A stretch of DNA of 21,391 nucleotides, taken from NCBI GenBank assembly GCA_964539515.1, contig CAZIJO010000091.1:1-21391 (forward strand), given 5' to 3'. The notes below the pieces were generated by a model, which was not told the DNA's origin, ran no database searches, and worked only from the letters and a program-made list of their open reading frames with translations. The translations under genes and the position numbers were made by a program. Shown in pieces: positions 8,123 through 14,950 of this stretch; position 1 is the first letter of the stretch; the number at the start of each line of letters is the position of its first letter. The stretch is from JADLHS01 sp964539515. Lineage in GTDB: Bacteria; Verrucomicrobiota; Verrucomicrobiia; Limisphaerales; JADLHS01.

Positions 8123-9291
8123 ACTGGGATGCCGTTGATTGGACCGCGCTTGGACGGCTCCGAAGGGAGTTCCTTTCCGGATCGATGAGCGGACGCGATT
8201 ATTGGCACCGCGAATCGGACCTTGCGAGCTACGACGCCACGTTTGCCCAGCGCATCGGCTGGAAGTGGGATTACGTGCTGGCGGAACTCACCCGCCGCGG
8301 CTGGGTGCCGCCAATGAGCGAGTTGCTGGACTGGGGTTGTGGCAGTGGCATTGCGGGCCGCGCGTTCCTGGATCACTTCGGCACAAAGTCGGTAACGGGA
8401 CTGCGGGTTTGGGATCGTTCCCCGCTCGCCCTGAAGTTCGCGGCGAAGCGGGCGCGGGTAAAGTATCCCGGACTGAAAGTGTTCACCGGGATTGAAGTTC
8501 TCCCAGCTGCGAATTCCACCGACGCCACGCCTCCAATTGAACCACGCCTCCCTTTCCCGATCGTTGCCCTCCGCAACGCGTCGGAAGGAAATGAGAAAGA
8601 AGGGAAAGGTGGGGGCGGGTTCAAGGCTCGCCGGCGCGAGTCACCCCAATTCGTGGAATCCTGCTCGCGAGGCGAGGATCGCGGAATCGGCGGGCAAGGC
8701 CATGGAGTCGTCCTGCTGAGCCATGTGCTGACGGAACTGACGCCGGAGCAGACGGAGTCGCTCTTGGATCTGGTCGTGGGCGCTCAGTGTGTGCTCTGGG
8801 TCGAGCCGGGGACTCACGAGGCCAGCCGCCGGCTCATCGTCATTCGGGAGCGCCTGCGGGATCGATTCAATATCATCGCCCCATGCACTCATTCGGCTTC
8901 CTGCGGCATGCTGGTGCCCGGGAATGAACGGCATTGGTGTCATCACTTCGCCACCCCGCCCCGGGAAATATTCACCGACAGCAACTGGTCGCGCTTTGCG
9001 CGAATAACGGGGATTGATTTGCGCGACCTCCCGCTGAGTTTCTTGATTTTGGATCGGCGACCCGCACCGCCAGTGCCTGCCGGCACAGGTTGTGTCATCG
9101 GGCATCCCCGAATTTACAAAGCGCACGCCTTGTTACTCGGTTGCGATGCAACGGGTGTGCGGGAGCGCCTGCTCAACCAGCGCAGGTTGCCCGCGGAGTT
9201 TCGGAACTTGAAAAAATCGGCGGTTGCGGGGGGGTGCGTTTGGGAGTGCCCCGAGGATGAGATCCTGGCTATCAGGCCGTTGGCCCCATGA
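8119..9291 (+). CDS. Rsm22/METTL17-like methyltransferase-fold ribosome-associated protein with an in-frame insertion
   Basis: This 390-residue protein carries a SAM-binding loop LLDWGCGSGIAG (69-80), a VVLLSHVLTEL strand-helix (197-207), a VLWVEPGTHEASRRLI stretch (225-240), then PCTHSASC (255-262), HWCHHF (272-277) and GHPRIYKAHALLLGC (328-342). This order is characteristic of the Rsm22/METTL17 family, which associates with the small ribosomal subunit during assembly. Cys256, Cys262, Cys274 and Cys342 match the four cysteines known to hold a [4Fe-4S] cluster in that family. The catalytic state is unknown; several family members appear not to be active methyltransferases. Residues about 130-193 are an extra Gly/Arg/Ser-rich stretch absent from the usual fold and encoded by palindromic DNA. 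The start ATG overlaps the upstream stop (ATGA), supporting coupled translation. Confidence 0.85.
   Translation: MNWDAVDWTALGRLRREFLSGSMSGRDYWHRESDLASYDATFAQRIGWKWDYVLAELTRRGWVPPMSELLDWGCGSGIAGRAFLDHFGTKSVTGLRVWDRSPLALKFAAKRARVKYPGLKVFTGIEVLPAANSTDATPPIEPRLPFPIVALRNASEGNEKEGKGGGGFKARRRESPQFVESCSRGEDRGIGGQGHGVVLLSHVLTELTPEQTESLLDLVVGAQCVLWVEPGTHEASRRLIVIRERLRDRFNIIAPCTHSASCGMLVPGNERHWCHHFATPPREIFTDSNWSRFARITGIDLRDLPLSFLILDRRPAPPVPAGTGCVIGHPRIYKAHALLLGCDATGVRERLLNQRRLPAEFRNLKKSAVAGGCVWECPEDEILAIRPLAP
8545..8617. repeat. Palindromic element inside the Rsm22-like coding sequence
   Basis: The arms CGCCTCCCTTTCCC (8545-8558) and GGGAAAGGTGGGGGCG (8602-8617) pair as an imperfect stem of about 14 bp with two single-base bulges. 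Between them CGTTG-ccctccg-CAACG (8562-8578) is a second perfect hairpin, and CCTCCG can alternatively pair with CGGAAGG (8582-8588). A 10-bp direct repeat CCACGCCTCC (8525-8534 and 8542-8551) lies at the left edge. The whole segment is read in frame as non-conserved, low-complexity protein, so it looks like an inserted mobile palindromic repeat tolerated by the host protein. Confidence 0.5.
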
Positions 9292-9531
9292 CGTCACTGG
9301 CCACTGCCGTGGTTGTCGGCCGGCGGTCGCCAGGCATGATCCGGTCAGTCGGATGAAGCTTTCGCACAACTTGAACCACTCGGTCGGTTGAAGCTATCCG
9401 GATTTAACCCGAAAAAGCATCCGTAAGATCGCCACACAAGTTTGGTTTGGGGGCAATGTGGTGTGTGTGTTATCTACTAGGCAATGGGGTTTTCAACTTC
9501 GGCAACCTCGTACCCACTAGAAACGACAAAT

Positions 9532-9537
9532 AAGGAA
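9532..9537 (+). promoter_or_regulatory. Shine-Dalgarno for the CHRD gene
   Basis: AAGGAA ends 5 bases before the ATG at 9543. It is one of the few clear ribosome binding sites in this window and fixes the start of the CHRD-domain protein. Confidence 0.6.
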
Positions 9538-9542
9538 ATAAC

Positions 9543-10688
9543 ATGAAAAAAAGATTTGCAGCAATAATGACCGCCACGATTGGTTTGGCGGTCGTTTCCC
9601 AGGCCGCCGTCATCGAATTCGACCTTTCGCCTGCTGGCAAAGATGCGGCCGTGGGATTGAGTCCACTCAATCAAGTGCCTGCCATCACTAACAGCACTGG
9701 CAGTGGCAATGAGATCTCTGCGGGCATGAGTTTTGATACCGACACGTCCGTCCTCACTCTGGCGATTGGCTACGGTTCGGCCGCCGGATTCTCAAACCTT
9801 ACCGCGCCGGCTTCGGCTATGCACATTCACGGCCCGGCGGGTCCAGGCACGAACGCTTCGGTGGTGGTTAATCTCGCCCCCTATCACTTTACGCAGGGGG
9901 ACGGGGCTGCGGGTGGACTCATCTATGGCCAGGTGACGATCCCCACCAACAGCGTGGCCGATCTGCTGGCTGATTTGTGTTACATAAACATTCATACCAC
10001 GAACTACCCGGGCGGCGAGATCCGCGGTCAACTCATCGCGAGGCTCAATCGCCCACCGGTGGTCGCTTGTCCGGAGCCGGTCACTGTCGAGTGCGGTAGT
10101 CTGACGTCCTTGACCAGCAAGGTTTCCGATCCCGAAGGTGGTGCGCTGGTCGTGGTTTGGTCCGTGAACGGCACCGCCATTCAAACGAATGAACTGGCTG
10201 CCGGCTCAACTTCGACGGCGGCGAATGTTGGCTTCGAAGCGGAGTTTCCCTTGGGCACCAACCAGGTCACGGTGGTGGTGACGGACGCCGGTGGCGAGAG
10301 CGCAACCTGCTCGAGCACAGTGACGGTGGTCGACACGATTCCTCCAGTTATTGGAAAAGTGACCGCGTCGCCGGACTCCATCTGGCCACCAAATCATAAA
10401 ATGGTGATCGTACAGGTGTCGGCGCGCGTGACCGACGTCTGTGGGCCGACCCGGTGGAAAATCATATCCATCACTTCCAACCAGGCTGACGATGAGTTGG
10501 GAAGCGGAAATACGGCTCCGGACTGGGAAATCACCGGTCCGCACACCGCAAAACTGCGGGCGGAACGCTCCGGTAAGCAGGGCTCGCGGATCTATACCAT
10601 TAAGATCCAGGCGACCGATGCAGCAGGCAATCTCTCCGAGGTGAAAAGCGTCGATGTGACCGTCCCTCACGACCAGCGTCGTCGTTAA
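9543..10688 (+). CDS. Exported CHRD-domain protein with HYR/Ig-like C-terminal domains
   Basis: The 381-residue protein begins with a clear Sec signal peptide (MKKRFAAIMTATIGLAVVSQ, cleavage near residues 21-22). Residues about 23-168 form a CHRD domain, recognised by HIHGPAG (94-100) and the closing YINIHTTNYPGGEIRGQL (147-164); such domains occur in exported proteins of unknown binding function. Residues about 170-265 resemble a HYR/Ig-like module (PPVVACPEPVTVECG, VVVTDAGGESATC), with paired cysteines. The last part (266-376) contains SIWPPNHKM and TDVCG and ends TIKIQATDAAGN, another beta-sandwich commonly found beside HYR modules in this phylum. No membrane anchor or PEP-CTERM signal is seen; the chain ends in HDQRRR. 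A good Shine-Dalgarno sits just upstream and a strong terminator just downstream, so this is probably a single-gene transcription unit. The role is probably extracellular or cell-surface; no ligand can be named. Confidence 0.88.
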   Translation: MKKRFAAIMTATIGLAVVSQAAVIEFDLSPAGKDAAVGLSPLNQVPAITNSTGSGNEISAGMSFDTDTSVLTLAIGYGSAAGFSNLTAPASAMHIHGPAGPGTNASVVVNLAPYHFTQGDGAAGGLIYGQVTIPTNSVADLLADLCYINIHTTNYPGGEIRGQLIARLNRPPVVACPEPVTVECGSLTSLTSKVSDPEGGALVVVWSVNGTAIQTNELAAGSTSTAANVGFEAEFPLGTNQVTVVVTDAGGESATCSSTVTVVDTIPPVIGKVTASPDSIWPPNHKMVIVQVSARVTDVCGPTRWKIISITSNQADDELGSGNTAPDWEITGPHTAKLRAERSGKQGSRIYTIKIQATDAAGNLSEVKSVDVTVPHDQRRR

Positions 10689-10715
10689 TAAGTCCAGACT
10701 TCAGTGATTTTTCAT

Positions 10716-10749
10716 GAGGGAAGGAGAGAGCCTCCTTCCCTCTTTTTTT
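10716..10749 (+). terminator. Intrinsic terminator after the CHRD gene
   Basis: A perfect 11-bp stem GAGGGAAGGAG (10716-10726) / CTCCTTCCCTC (10732-10742) with a 5-base loop is followed by seven T. It lies 27 bases after the stop of the CHRD gene and is a textbook rho-independent terminator. Confidence 0.93.
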
Positions 10750-10947
10750 GACTTGGCCGGCGCGAAAAAGGCTCGAGCGAATACTGTCCCAGCGGAGGCG
10801 AACTTGGCCCCAACTTGCGGCCGATTTAAATGCAGATTGCAGAATTAACCGCTTGAACCGAGTCGCCCCAACCTGCTACAAGACAAAGCACCAGATGTGC
10901 GCGGTCCAGCTAACCCATCGGAAAGCCAATTGAAATCCAAAAACCAT

Positions 10948-11739
10948 ATGAAAGCCTACTCGATACGTTCGATTTTTCGCACCTGCAGCGTTGTTGTCGC
11001 TGGGAGCGTGCTGATCGCCGCCACTCTTTCCCCGGCAGCGGAGCCGGAACCCGAAGCGAAAAAGGGCTGGGAGACCACCGCTGCCGCCGGGTTGACCTTG
11101 ACCCGCGGCACGCACGATACCTTTCTCGCCACGGCAGGTTTGAATACCATTCGCAAGTGGGATAAGAACGAGGCGGCGCTCGGGATCAGCGGTGGTTACG
11201 GGGAAGACACCGACAAAAGCTTCGGGACCAACAAACCAACGGTCATTAACAACAATTTCATCCAGGGCTACGCTCAGTACAACCGCTTGTTCACAGAAAA
11301 GCTTTATGGCGGTATCCGGCTGGATGGGGCCTTTGATGGCATCGCGGAACTGGATTACCGCATCACCCTCACGCCGTTGCTTGGGTACTACTTCATCAAG
11401 AACGCAAAAACTACCCTGGGGGTGGAAGTCGGGCCTTCCGCGGTGACCGAGCAGTATTCCGGTCAGGATTCGGACACCTACCTGGGTATCCGCTTCGCCG
11501 AACGCTTCGAGCACAAGCTGACCGATACAACTAAGGTCTGGCAAACCCTTTCCTACGTTCCCAACGTGGAGCGCTGGATGGAGCAATACGTTATTATGGC
11601 GGAAGTGGGGATTGACACCGCAATGACCAAAAAATGGAGTTTGCGCGTGGTGCTCCAGGATGCTTACAGCAGTGAACCGGCCCCGGGCATCCAGAACAAC
11701 GAACTGCGCTTGATCGCCGGCACCGCCTACAAGTTTTAA
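10948..11739 (+). CDS. DUF481-like outer-membrane beta-barrel protein
   Basis: Starting at the ATG at 10948, this 263-residue product has a signal peptide (MKAYSIRSIFRTCSVVVAGS onward, cleavage near SPAA) and then alternating, aromatic-capped beta strands (GWETTAAAGLTLTRG, AALGISGGYGED, QGYAQYNRLF, LYGGIRLDGAFDGIAELDY). It ends in Phe (LRLIAGTAYKF), the C-terminal signature of an outer-membrane barrel. The strand pattern and lengths fit DUF481 (YdiY-like). An in-frame ATG at 10897 would put 17 non-hydrophobic residues ahead of the signal peptide, so the later start is preferred, although no strong Shine-Dalgarno precedes it. It is flanked by terminators on both sides, suggesting independent transcription. 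Its function in the outer membrane is not known; passive pore or structural roles are possible. Confidence 0.8.
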   Translation: MKAYSIRSIFRTCSVVVAGSVLIAATLSPAAEPEPEAKKGWETTAAAGLTLTRGTHDTFLATAGLNTIRKWDKNEAALGISGGYGEDTDKSFGTNKPTVINNNFIQGYAQYNRLFTEKLYGGIRLDGAFDGIAELDYRITLTPLLGYYFIKNAKTTLGVEVGPSAVTEQYSGQDSDTYLGIRFAERFEHKLTDTTKVWQTLSYVPNVERWMEQYVIMAEVGIDTAMTKKWSLRVVLQDAYSSEPAPGIQNNELRLIAGTAYKF

Positions 11740-11810
11740 GGCTCGCCATTTTGGCCATGCCTGACCACCCAATTGGGCTTGGCTGATTTTGGCTGCGAAA
11801 AGATTCACGC

Positions 11811-11851
11811 CGGGGAAAGGTTGATCGTGACCCTTTTCCCCGTTTGTTTTT
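11811..11851 (+). terminator. Intrinsic terminator after the DUF481-like gene
   Basis: CGGGGAAAGG (11811-11820) pairs with CCTTTTCCCCG (11832-11842) with one bulged T, and TTTGTTTTT follows. It sits about 70 bases after the stop codon of the barrel-protein gene. Confidence 0.85.
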
Positions 11852-11990
11852 CCGGATAAATCCTGCGCGTTTTTGGTGGGACCGTGGCAGCGGGCCGTCC
11901 AGTCGCTCTCTGCCCGTGTCACACCTTAAAGCGGCATATGCAGCGGCTCGGATTAGGACCGACTTGGCTTCGGTGAGGGTTCGCAATAAC

Positions 11991-12022
11991 AAAAAAGCCG
12001 GCAAGTTTGATCATTGCCGGCT
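11991..12022 (-). terminator. Intrinsic terminator of the CxxC thioredoxin-like gene
   Basis: Read on the minus strand, AGCCGGCAA (12022-12014) pairs perfectly with TTGCCGGCT (12004-11996) across a 9-base loop and runs into a T-tract (complement of AAAAAA, 11996-11991). It begins 22 bases after the stop of the minus-strand gene. Confidence 0.92.
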
Positions 12023-12044
12023 GGTGAAACTGGAAAGGATTCGG

Positions 12045-12539
12045 TCAGCTGGCGAGGTCCCGCTTGAGGCTGGCTTCCAGTTCCCCGGTGGCCTTCTCAT
12101 TCAGCCCGACGGAAGTCCAAGCGATCCGGTTGCGCTGCGCATAATAGATGGTGCGGCTGACGCCTTTCACATCATAAGCCTTATCCCAATTCTTTTCGGC
12201 GGCCACAACTACCGGGAAGGTGATCCCGTTTTTGGCGGCAGCGGCTTTGATGGCTTCGGTGTCCTTGGAATCGAGGATTTGGGCAAACACGCCCAGCTTG
12301 CTCTGGCCGGTTTGCAGGGCCTGTAGTTTCTTCAAATCCGCCCAGAAGGCCTCATCGTTCAAGTTGCCAAAGGCCACGATCTTGGCGGTCTTGGAGCCGT
12401 AGGCGCACACCTGGCAGTATTCCTTGCCGTTTTCGACGTTCTTGATGGTATAAGGGGTGAGGCTGTCGCCCGGCTTGAGCGCGGCGGAGGCGATTCCCGC
12501 CACCGAGATGGCCGCCAGTACGAGCATGGTCTTTTTCAT
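12045..12539 (-). CDS. Small exported thioredoxin-fold protein with CQVC motif
   Basis: The 164-residue product has a Sec signal peptide (MKKTMLVLAAISVAGIASA, cleavage near residue 19) and a short mature domain. The opening (LKPGDSLTPYTIKNVENGK) resembles the start of peroxiredoxin/TlpA-like domains, and Cys42-Gln-Val-Cys45 sits where a redox CxxC is expected. The later stretches KIVAFGNLNDEAFW, GVFAQILDSKD, GITFPVVVAAEKNWDKAYDVKG and RTIYYAQRNRIAW fit the beta-alpha pattern of a thioredoxin fold, with a cis-Pro-like TFP. Planctomycete and verrucomicrobial relatives often carry a similar C-x-x-C after a 'GK' turn. A periplasmic thiol-redox or metal-related role is inferred from the cysteines only. 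It has its own terminator and no close same-strand partner, so it is probably monocistronic. The ribosome binding site is weak. Confidence 0.75.
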   Translation of the reverse strand: MKKTMLVLAAISVAGIASAALKPGDSLTPYTIKNVENGKEYCQVCAYGSKTAKIVAFGNLNDEAFWADLKKLQALQTGQSKLGVFAQILDSKDTEAIKAAAAKNGITFPVVVAAEKNWDKAYDVKGVSRTIYYAQRNRIAWTSVGLNEKATGELEASLKRDLAS

Positions 12540-12840
12540 GATGAATTTTTTGGTTGATTGTTATTAATCGCTGTTGTCGTGGGAAGTGTAGTTCAGGATT
12601 AAGCCATCGCAAGTTCGGGTTTTCAACATCCCCCAGCCAATCCAACTGGTTTCCGTCAAGCACCCAGACCCGGGAAGCGTGTTTTTGTTCCGGAATGCAT
12701 TCGTCTGGCATCCGCGCTTGGGGGGCGGAGGGCGAAGGCGCACACGCTGAAGGGGGTCACAAAACGACCTGAGTCGGTCAGCTGTGAATCGCGGGCTTCA
12801 ACCTTGAAGCCGACATCATCCGGAAACATACTGCGACGGC
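12540..12840. other. Divergent intergenic region with a palindrome
   Basis: This 301-bp stretch separates the minus-strand thioredoxin-like gene from the plus-strand RraA-like gene. It contains no convincing gene. The part next to the minus-strand start is AT-rich and probably holds that gene's promoter, though no clear boxes were assigned. A perfect palindrome near the other end is listed separately. Confidence 0.5.
12794..12811. promoter_or_regulatory. Operator-like palindrome upstream of the RraA-like gene
   Basis: GGCTTCAA-CC-TTGAAGCC is a perfect 8+8 bp inverted repeat with a 2-base centre, ending 29 bases before the ATG of the RraA-like gene. The short centre makes a DNA-binding dimer site more likely than an RNA hairpin. 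The regulator is unknown and not encoded nearby. Confidence 0.4.
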
Positions 12841-13599
12841 ATGAACTTGAACCGCCCGCTCACCCATGCGGACTTGCTGCAACTCAAACGCTGGAATACC
12901 CCTTCGGTTTACAACGGCTGGGAACAGGTCACCCGGCGCAATCCGGGTGGCGACGCCTTCAATTTGGAAGAGACGCGTGATTTTATGCCGCAGATGGGGC
13001 CGATGGTAGGGTACGCCATCACCCTCGTCATCGCGCCGGGCGATTCGGAGCCGCGGTCCGCGAATCCCAACGGGTGGCAGGAATATCGCCGTTACGTCGC
13101 GAGCGTGCCGGGTCCGAAAATAGTTGTCGTGCAGGACCTCGACCACCCACGAGTCCTCGGATCGTTCTGGGGTGAGGTGAACGCCAACATCCACAAAGCA
13201 CTCGGCTGCGTAGGCACCATCACCGATGGTGCCATTCGCGACCTGGATGAAATGACCAACGCGGGCTTCAAGGCCCTCGCCCGGCGGCTATGTGTCGGGC
13301 ACGCCTTTGCCCATCCGGTGCGCTGGAACTGCGAAGTACAGGTCTTCGGCCGCTCAGTCCGGCCGGATGATTTGATTCATGCGGACAAACACGGTTTCCT
13401 CGTGGTAGTACCCGAGGAACAGCCTGGTCTACTCGAGGCCGTGCGGTTCATGGACGCCAATGAATGTAACACCGTCATCGCCGCGGCGCGAAACTCCGCG
13501 GGCCGACGGTCGGAGGAAATCTGCGACGCGCTCGATCAGGCCGCCGCCGAATTTGGCCGGAAGGCGCAGGAAAAGTTCAAACGCGCTGGTGAGTGGTGA
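12841..13599 (+). CDS. RraA-family protein (HMG-aldolase-like)
   Basis: The 252-residue protein belongs to the RraA/4-hydroxy-4-methyl-2-oxoglutarate aldolase family. The diagnostic block GEVNANIHKALGCVGTITDG plus AIRD (110-134) contains the family's D129, R133 and D134, which bind the metal and substrate in aldolase members. GHAFAHPVRW (153-162) and HADKHGFLVVVPEE (180-193) follow in the usual order. Members either split small oxo-acids to pyruvate-type products or are related sugar-acid enzymes; others bind RNase E, which is unlikely to be the role here given the enzyme-rich setting. The N-terminus (about 1-60) is longer than in minimal RraA proteins. A palindrome lies just upstream. The gene converges with an enolase-superfamily gene 34 bp downstream, consistent with a sugar-acid degradation locus. 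The substrate cannot be named. Confidence 0.85.
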   Translation: MNLNRPLTHADLLQLKRWNTPSVYNGWEQVTRRNPGGDAFNLEETRDFMPQMGPMVGYAITLVIAPGDSEPRSANPNGWQEYRRYVASVPGPKIVVVQDLDHPRVLGSFWGEVNANIHKALGCVGTITDGAIRDLDEMTNAGFKALARRLCVGHAFAHPVRWNCEVQVFGRSVRPDDLIHADKHGFLVVVPEEQPGLLEAVRFMDANECNTVIAAARNSAGRRSEEICDALDQAAAEFGRKAQEKFKRAGEW

Positions 13600-13633
13600 G
13601 GCGACATCGGTGTACGCCATGCATTCCTGAATT

Positions 13634-14749
13634 TCAATCGGCCGGGAGTTTGGTCTCGTCAATCTCCACCCCCAGGCCGGCACCCGTCGGCACCGCCAGT
13701 TCGCCCTCCACCGCGCAGAACGGCTGACGCAGTATGCTGCCGGCGAGGAACTGTGGCCCGTTGAGGGCAGCCGGCAAAGCCAGACCATAAGCGCCGAAAA
13801 GTGACAAGGACGCCGCGAGGGACAGATCGGGATCAGTCAAGCCACTGCCCAGAAACATCAGCCCCGCATCAAGAACGGTCTCGATTTGCCGCCGGGCTTC
13901 GGTGAGGCCGCCGCAGCGGGCCACCTTGATGGCGACCCCGTCGAGCAAACCAAATTTGATGAAGGCTTCAAGTTCGACGTGCGACACGATGCCCTCGTCC
14001 ATGATGATGGGCAGAGCGCCCTGGCGTTTGAGGGATTGATAGCCGGCGAGTTGGTTGGCGGGGAGAGGTTGCTCCAGCACGGGGACGCCGAGATCGGCCA
14101 GTTTGGGAGCGACTGCCAGCGCCGTGGCCTCGTCATAACCGCCGTTGGCATCGGCCCATAGAAAACCCGCGGGCGCCAGGCGCTTGACGAGGCGACACAA
14201 TTCGACGTCGAAGTGCGGATCAGGTGCGAGCTTGACGTTGAAATTCTGGTAGCCGCGCGCCAGGCCTTGAGCAACAACTCCCTCGGCTTCGGCAGGCGAA
14301 CGCGCATTCACCGTCCAGCTCAGCGTGATTTTGTTTCGGCCGGGGCGTTGCCAACGCTGGGGACCGGACTGGCCGAGCATCTTTCCGGTTAAATCGAACA
14401 AGGCCAGGTCCAATCCTGCTTTGCAAATCGGCTGGCCGGTGGAGAATGAATTGGCAATGACCCCCTGCATCGCCGACTGAATGGCCTCGGCATCGAACGG
14501 ATCCAGTCCTATCAACTCGGGCGCCAAGTAGTTTTGGATCGTGGATTCAACGCTTTCGACGGTCTCGTAACTCCAGCGATGTGACGGTACGCTTTGGCCC
14601 CAGCCCACCGTGCCATCGTCTGCCGTGACCTTGACCAGGACGGAGGCGCGGTCCGCCCGCCGGCCTTTTGGTCCCGCAAAGAACTTGAAATAGCCGGTCG
14701 TTGGGTAAGAAACGGGGATGGTCTCGATGCGGGCGATGGTGGTTTTCAT
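13634..14749 (-). CDS. Mandelate racemase/muconate-lactonizing-type enzyme (enolase superfamily)
   Basis: This 371-residue cytoplasmic enzyme has the enolase-superfamily layout: an alpha+beta capping domain (about 1-125) and a modified TIM barrel. Metal ligands and catalytic residues are visible as D200 (WADANGG), E226 (VLEQPLP), D251 (IMDEGI) and K275 (AIKVARCGG), plus K173 in FNVKLA. The usual KxK motif reads N171-V-K173, so its first lysine is missing. Such enzymes abstract an alpha-proton from a carboxylate substrate, giving racemisation, cycloisomerisation or dehydration of sugar acids or dipeptides; the substrate here is not predictable. The start was set at MKTTIARIET because the reading frame upstream (to 15196) has no family-like sequence. 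It is divergent from the propeller glycosidase gene and convergent with the RraA-like gene. This places it in a carbohydrate or acid catabolism group. Confidence 0.88.
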   Translation of the reverse strand: MKTTIARIETIPVSYPTTGYFKFFAGPKGRRADRASVLVKVTADDGTVGWGQSVPSHRWSYETVESVESTIQNYLAPELIGLDPFDAEAIQSAMQGVIANSFSTGQPICKAGLDLALFDLTGKMLGQSGPQRWQRPGRNKITLSWTVNARSPAEAEGVVAQGLARGYQNFNVKLAPDPHFDVELCRLVKRLAPAGFLWADANGGYDEATALAVAPKLADLGVPVLEQPLPANQLAGYQSLKRQGALPIIMDEGIVSHVELEAFIKFGLLDGVAIKVARCGGLTEARRQIETVLDAGLMFLGSGLTDPDLSLAASLSLFGAYGLALPAALNGPQFLAGSILRQPFCAVEGELAVPTGAGLGVEIDETKLPAD

Positions 14750-14950
14750 CCGGGTTCGGCGTTGCCCTTGGTAAATCTCCGCCGTCCCCAACTCAAGTGA
14801 ATAAAACGTAGCGGGCGGTTGGCGAACGTCTTCACTTGGCGGGAGCAGCCGCTGCCGGGTCGGAGACGTCCGGTCCAACCCCATCCGATTTACCGACTCC
14901 AATTTGCAGATTGACGCGGCGCGGCTCCTTCCCCCATACACGCGTTCGAT

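Noticed and set aside
9452..9490. GGCAATG direct repeat and GT-rich stretch before the CHRD gene
   Set aside because: The repeat is only 7 bp and the GT run is short; no functional reading is supported.
10876..11922. A 348-codon minus-strand frame opposite the DUF481-like gene
   Set aside because: The plus strand has a signal peptide, barrel strands, a terminal Phe and a terminator; the minus frame has none of these.
14794..14838. CAAGTGAA / TTCACTTG inverted pair between divergent genes
   Set aside because: The arms are 8 bp with a 29-base spacer and do not extend; a match of this size is plausible by chance in about 200 bp.
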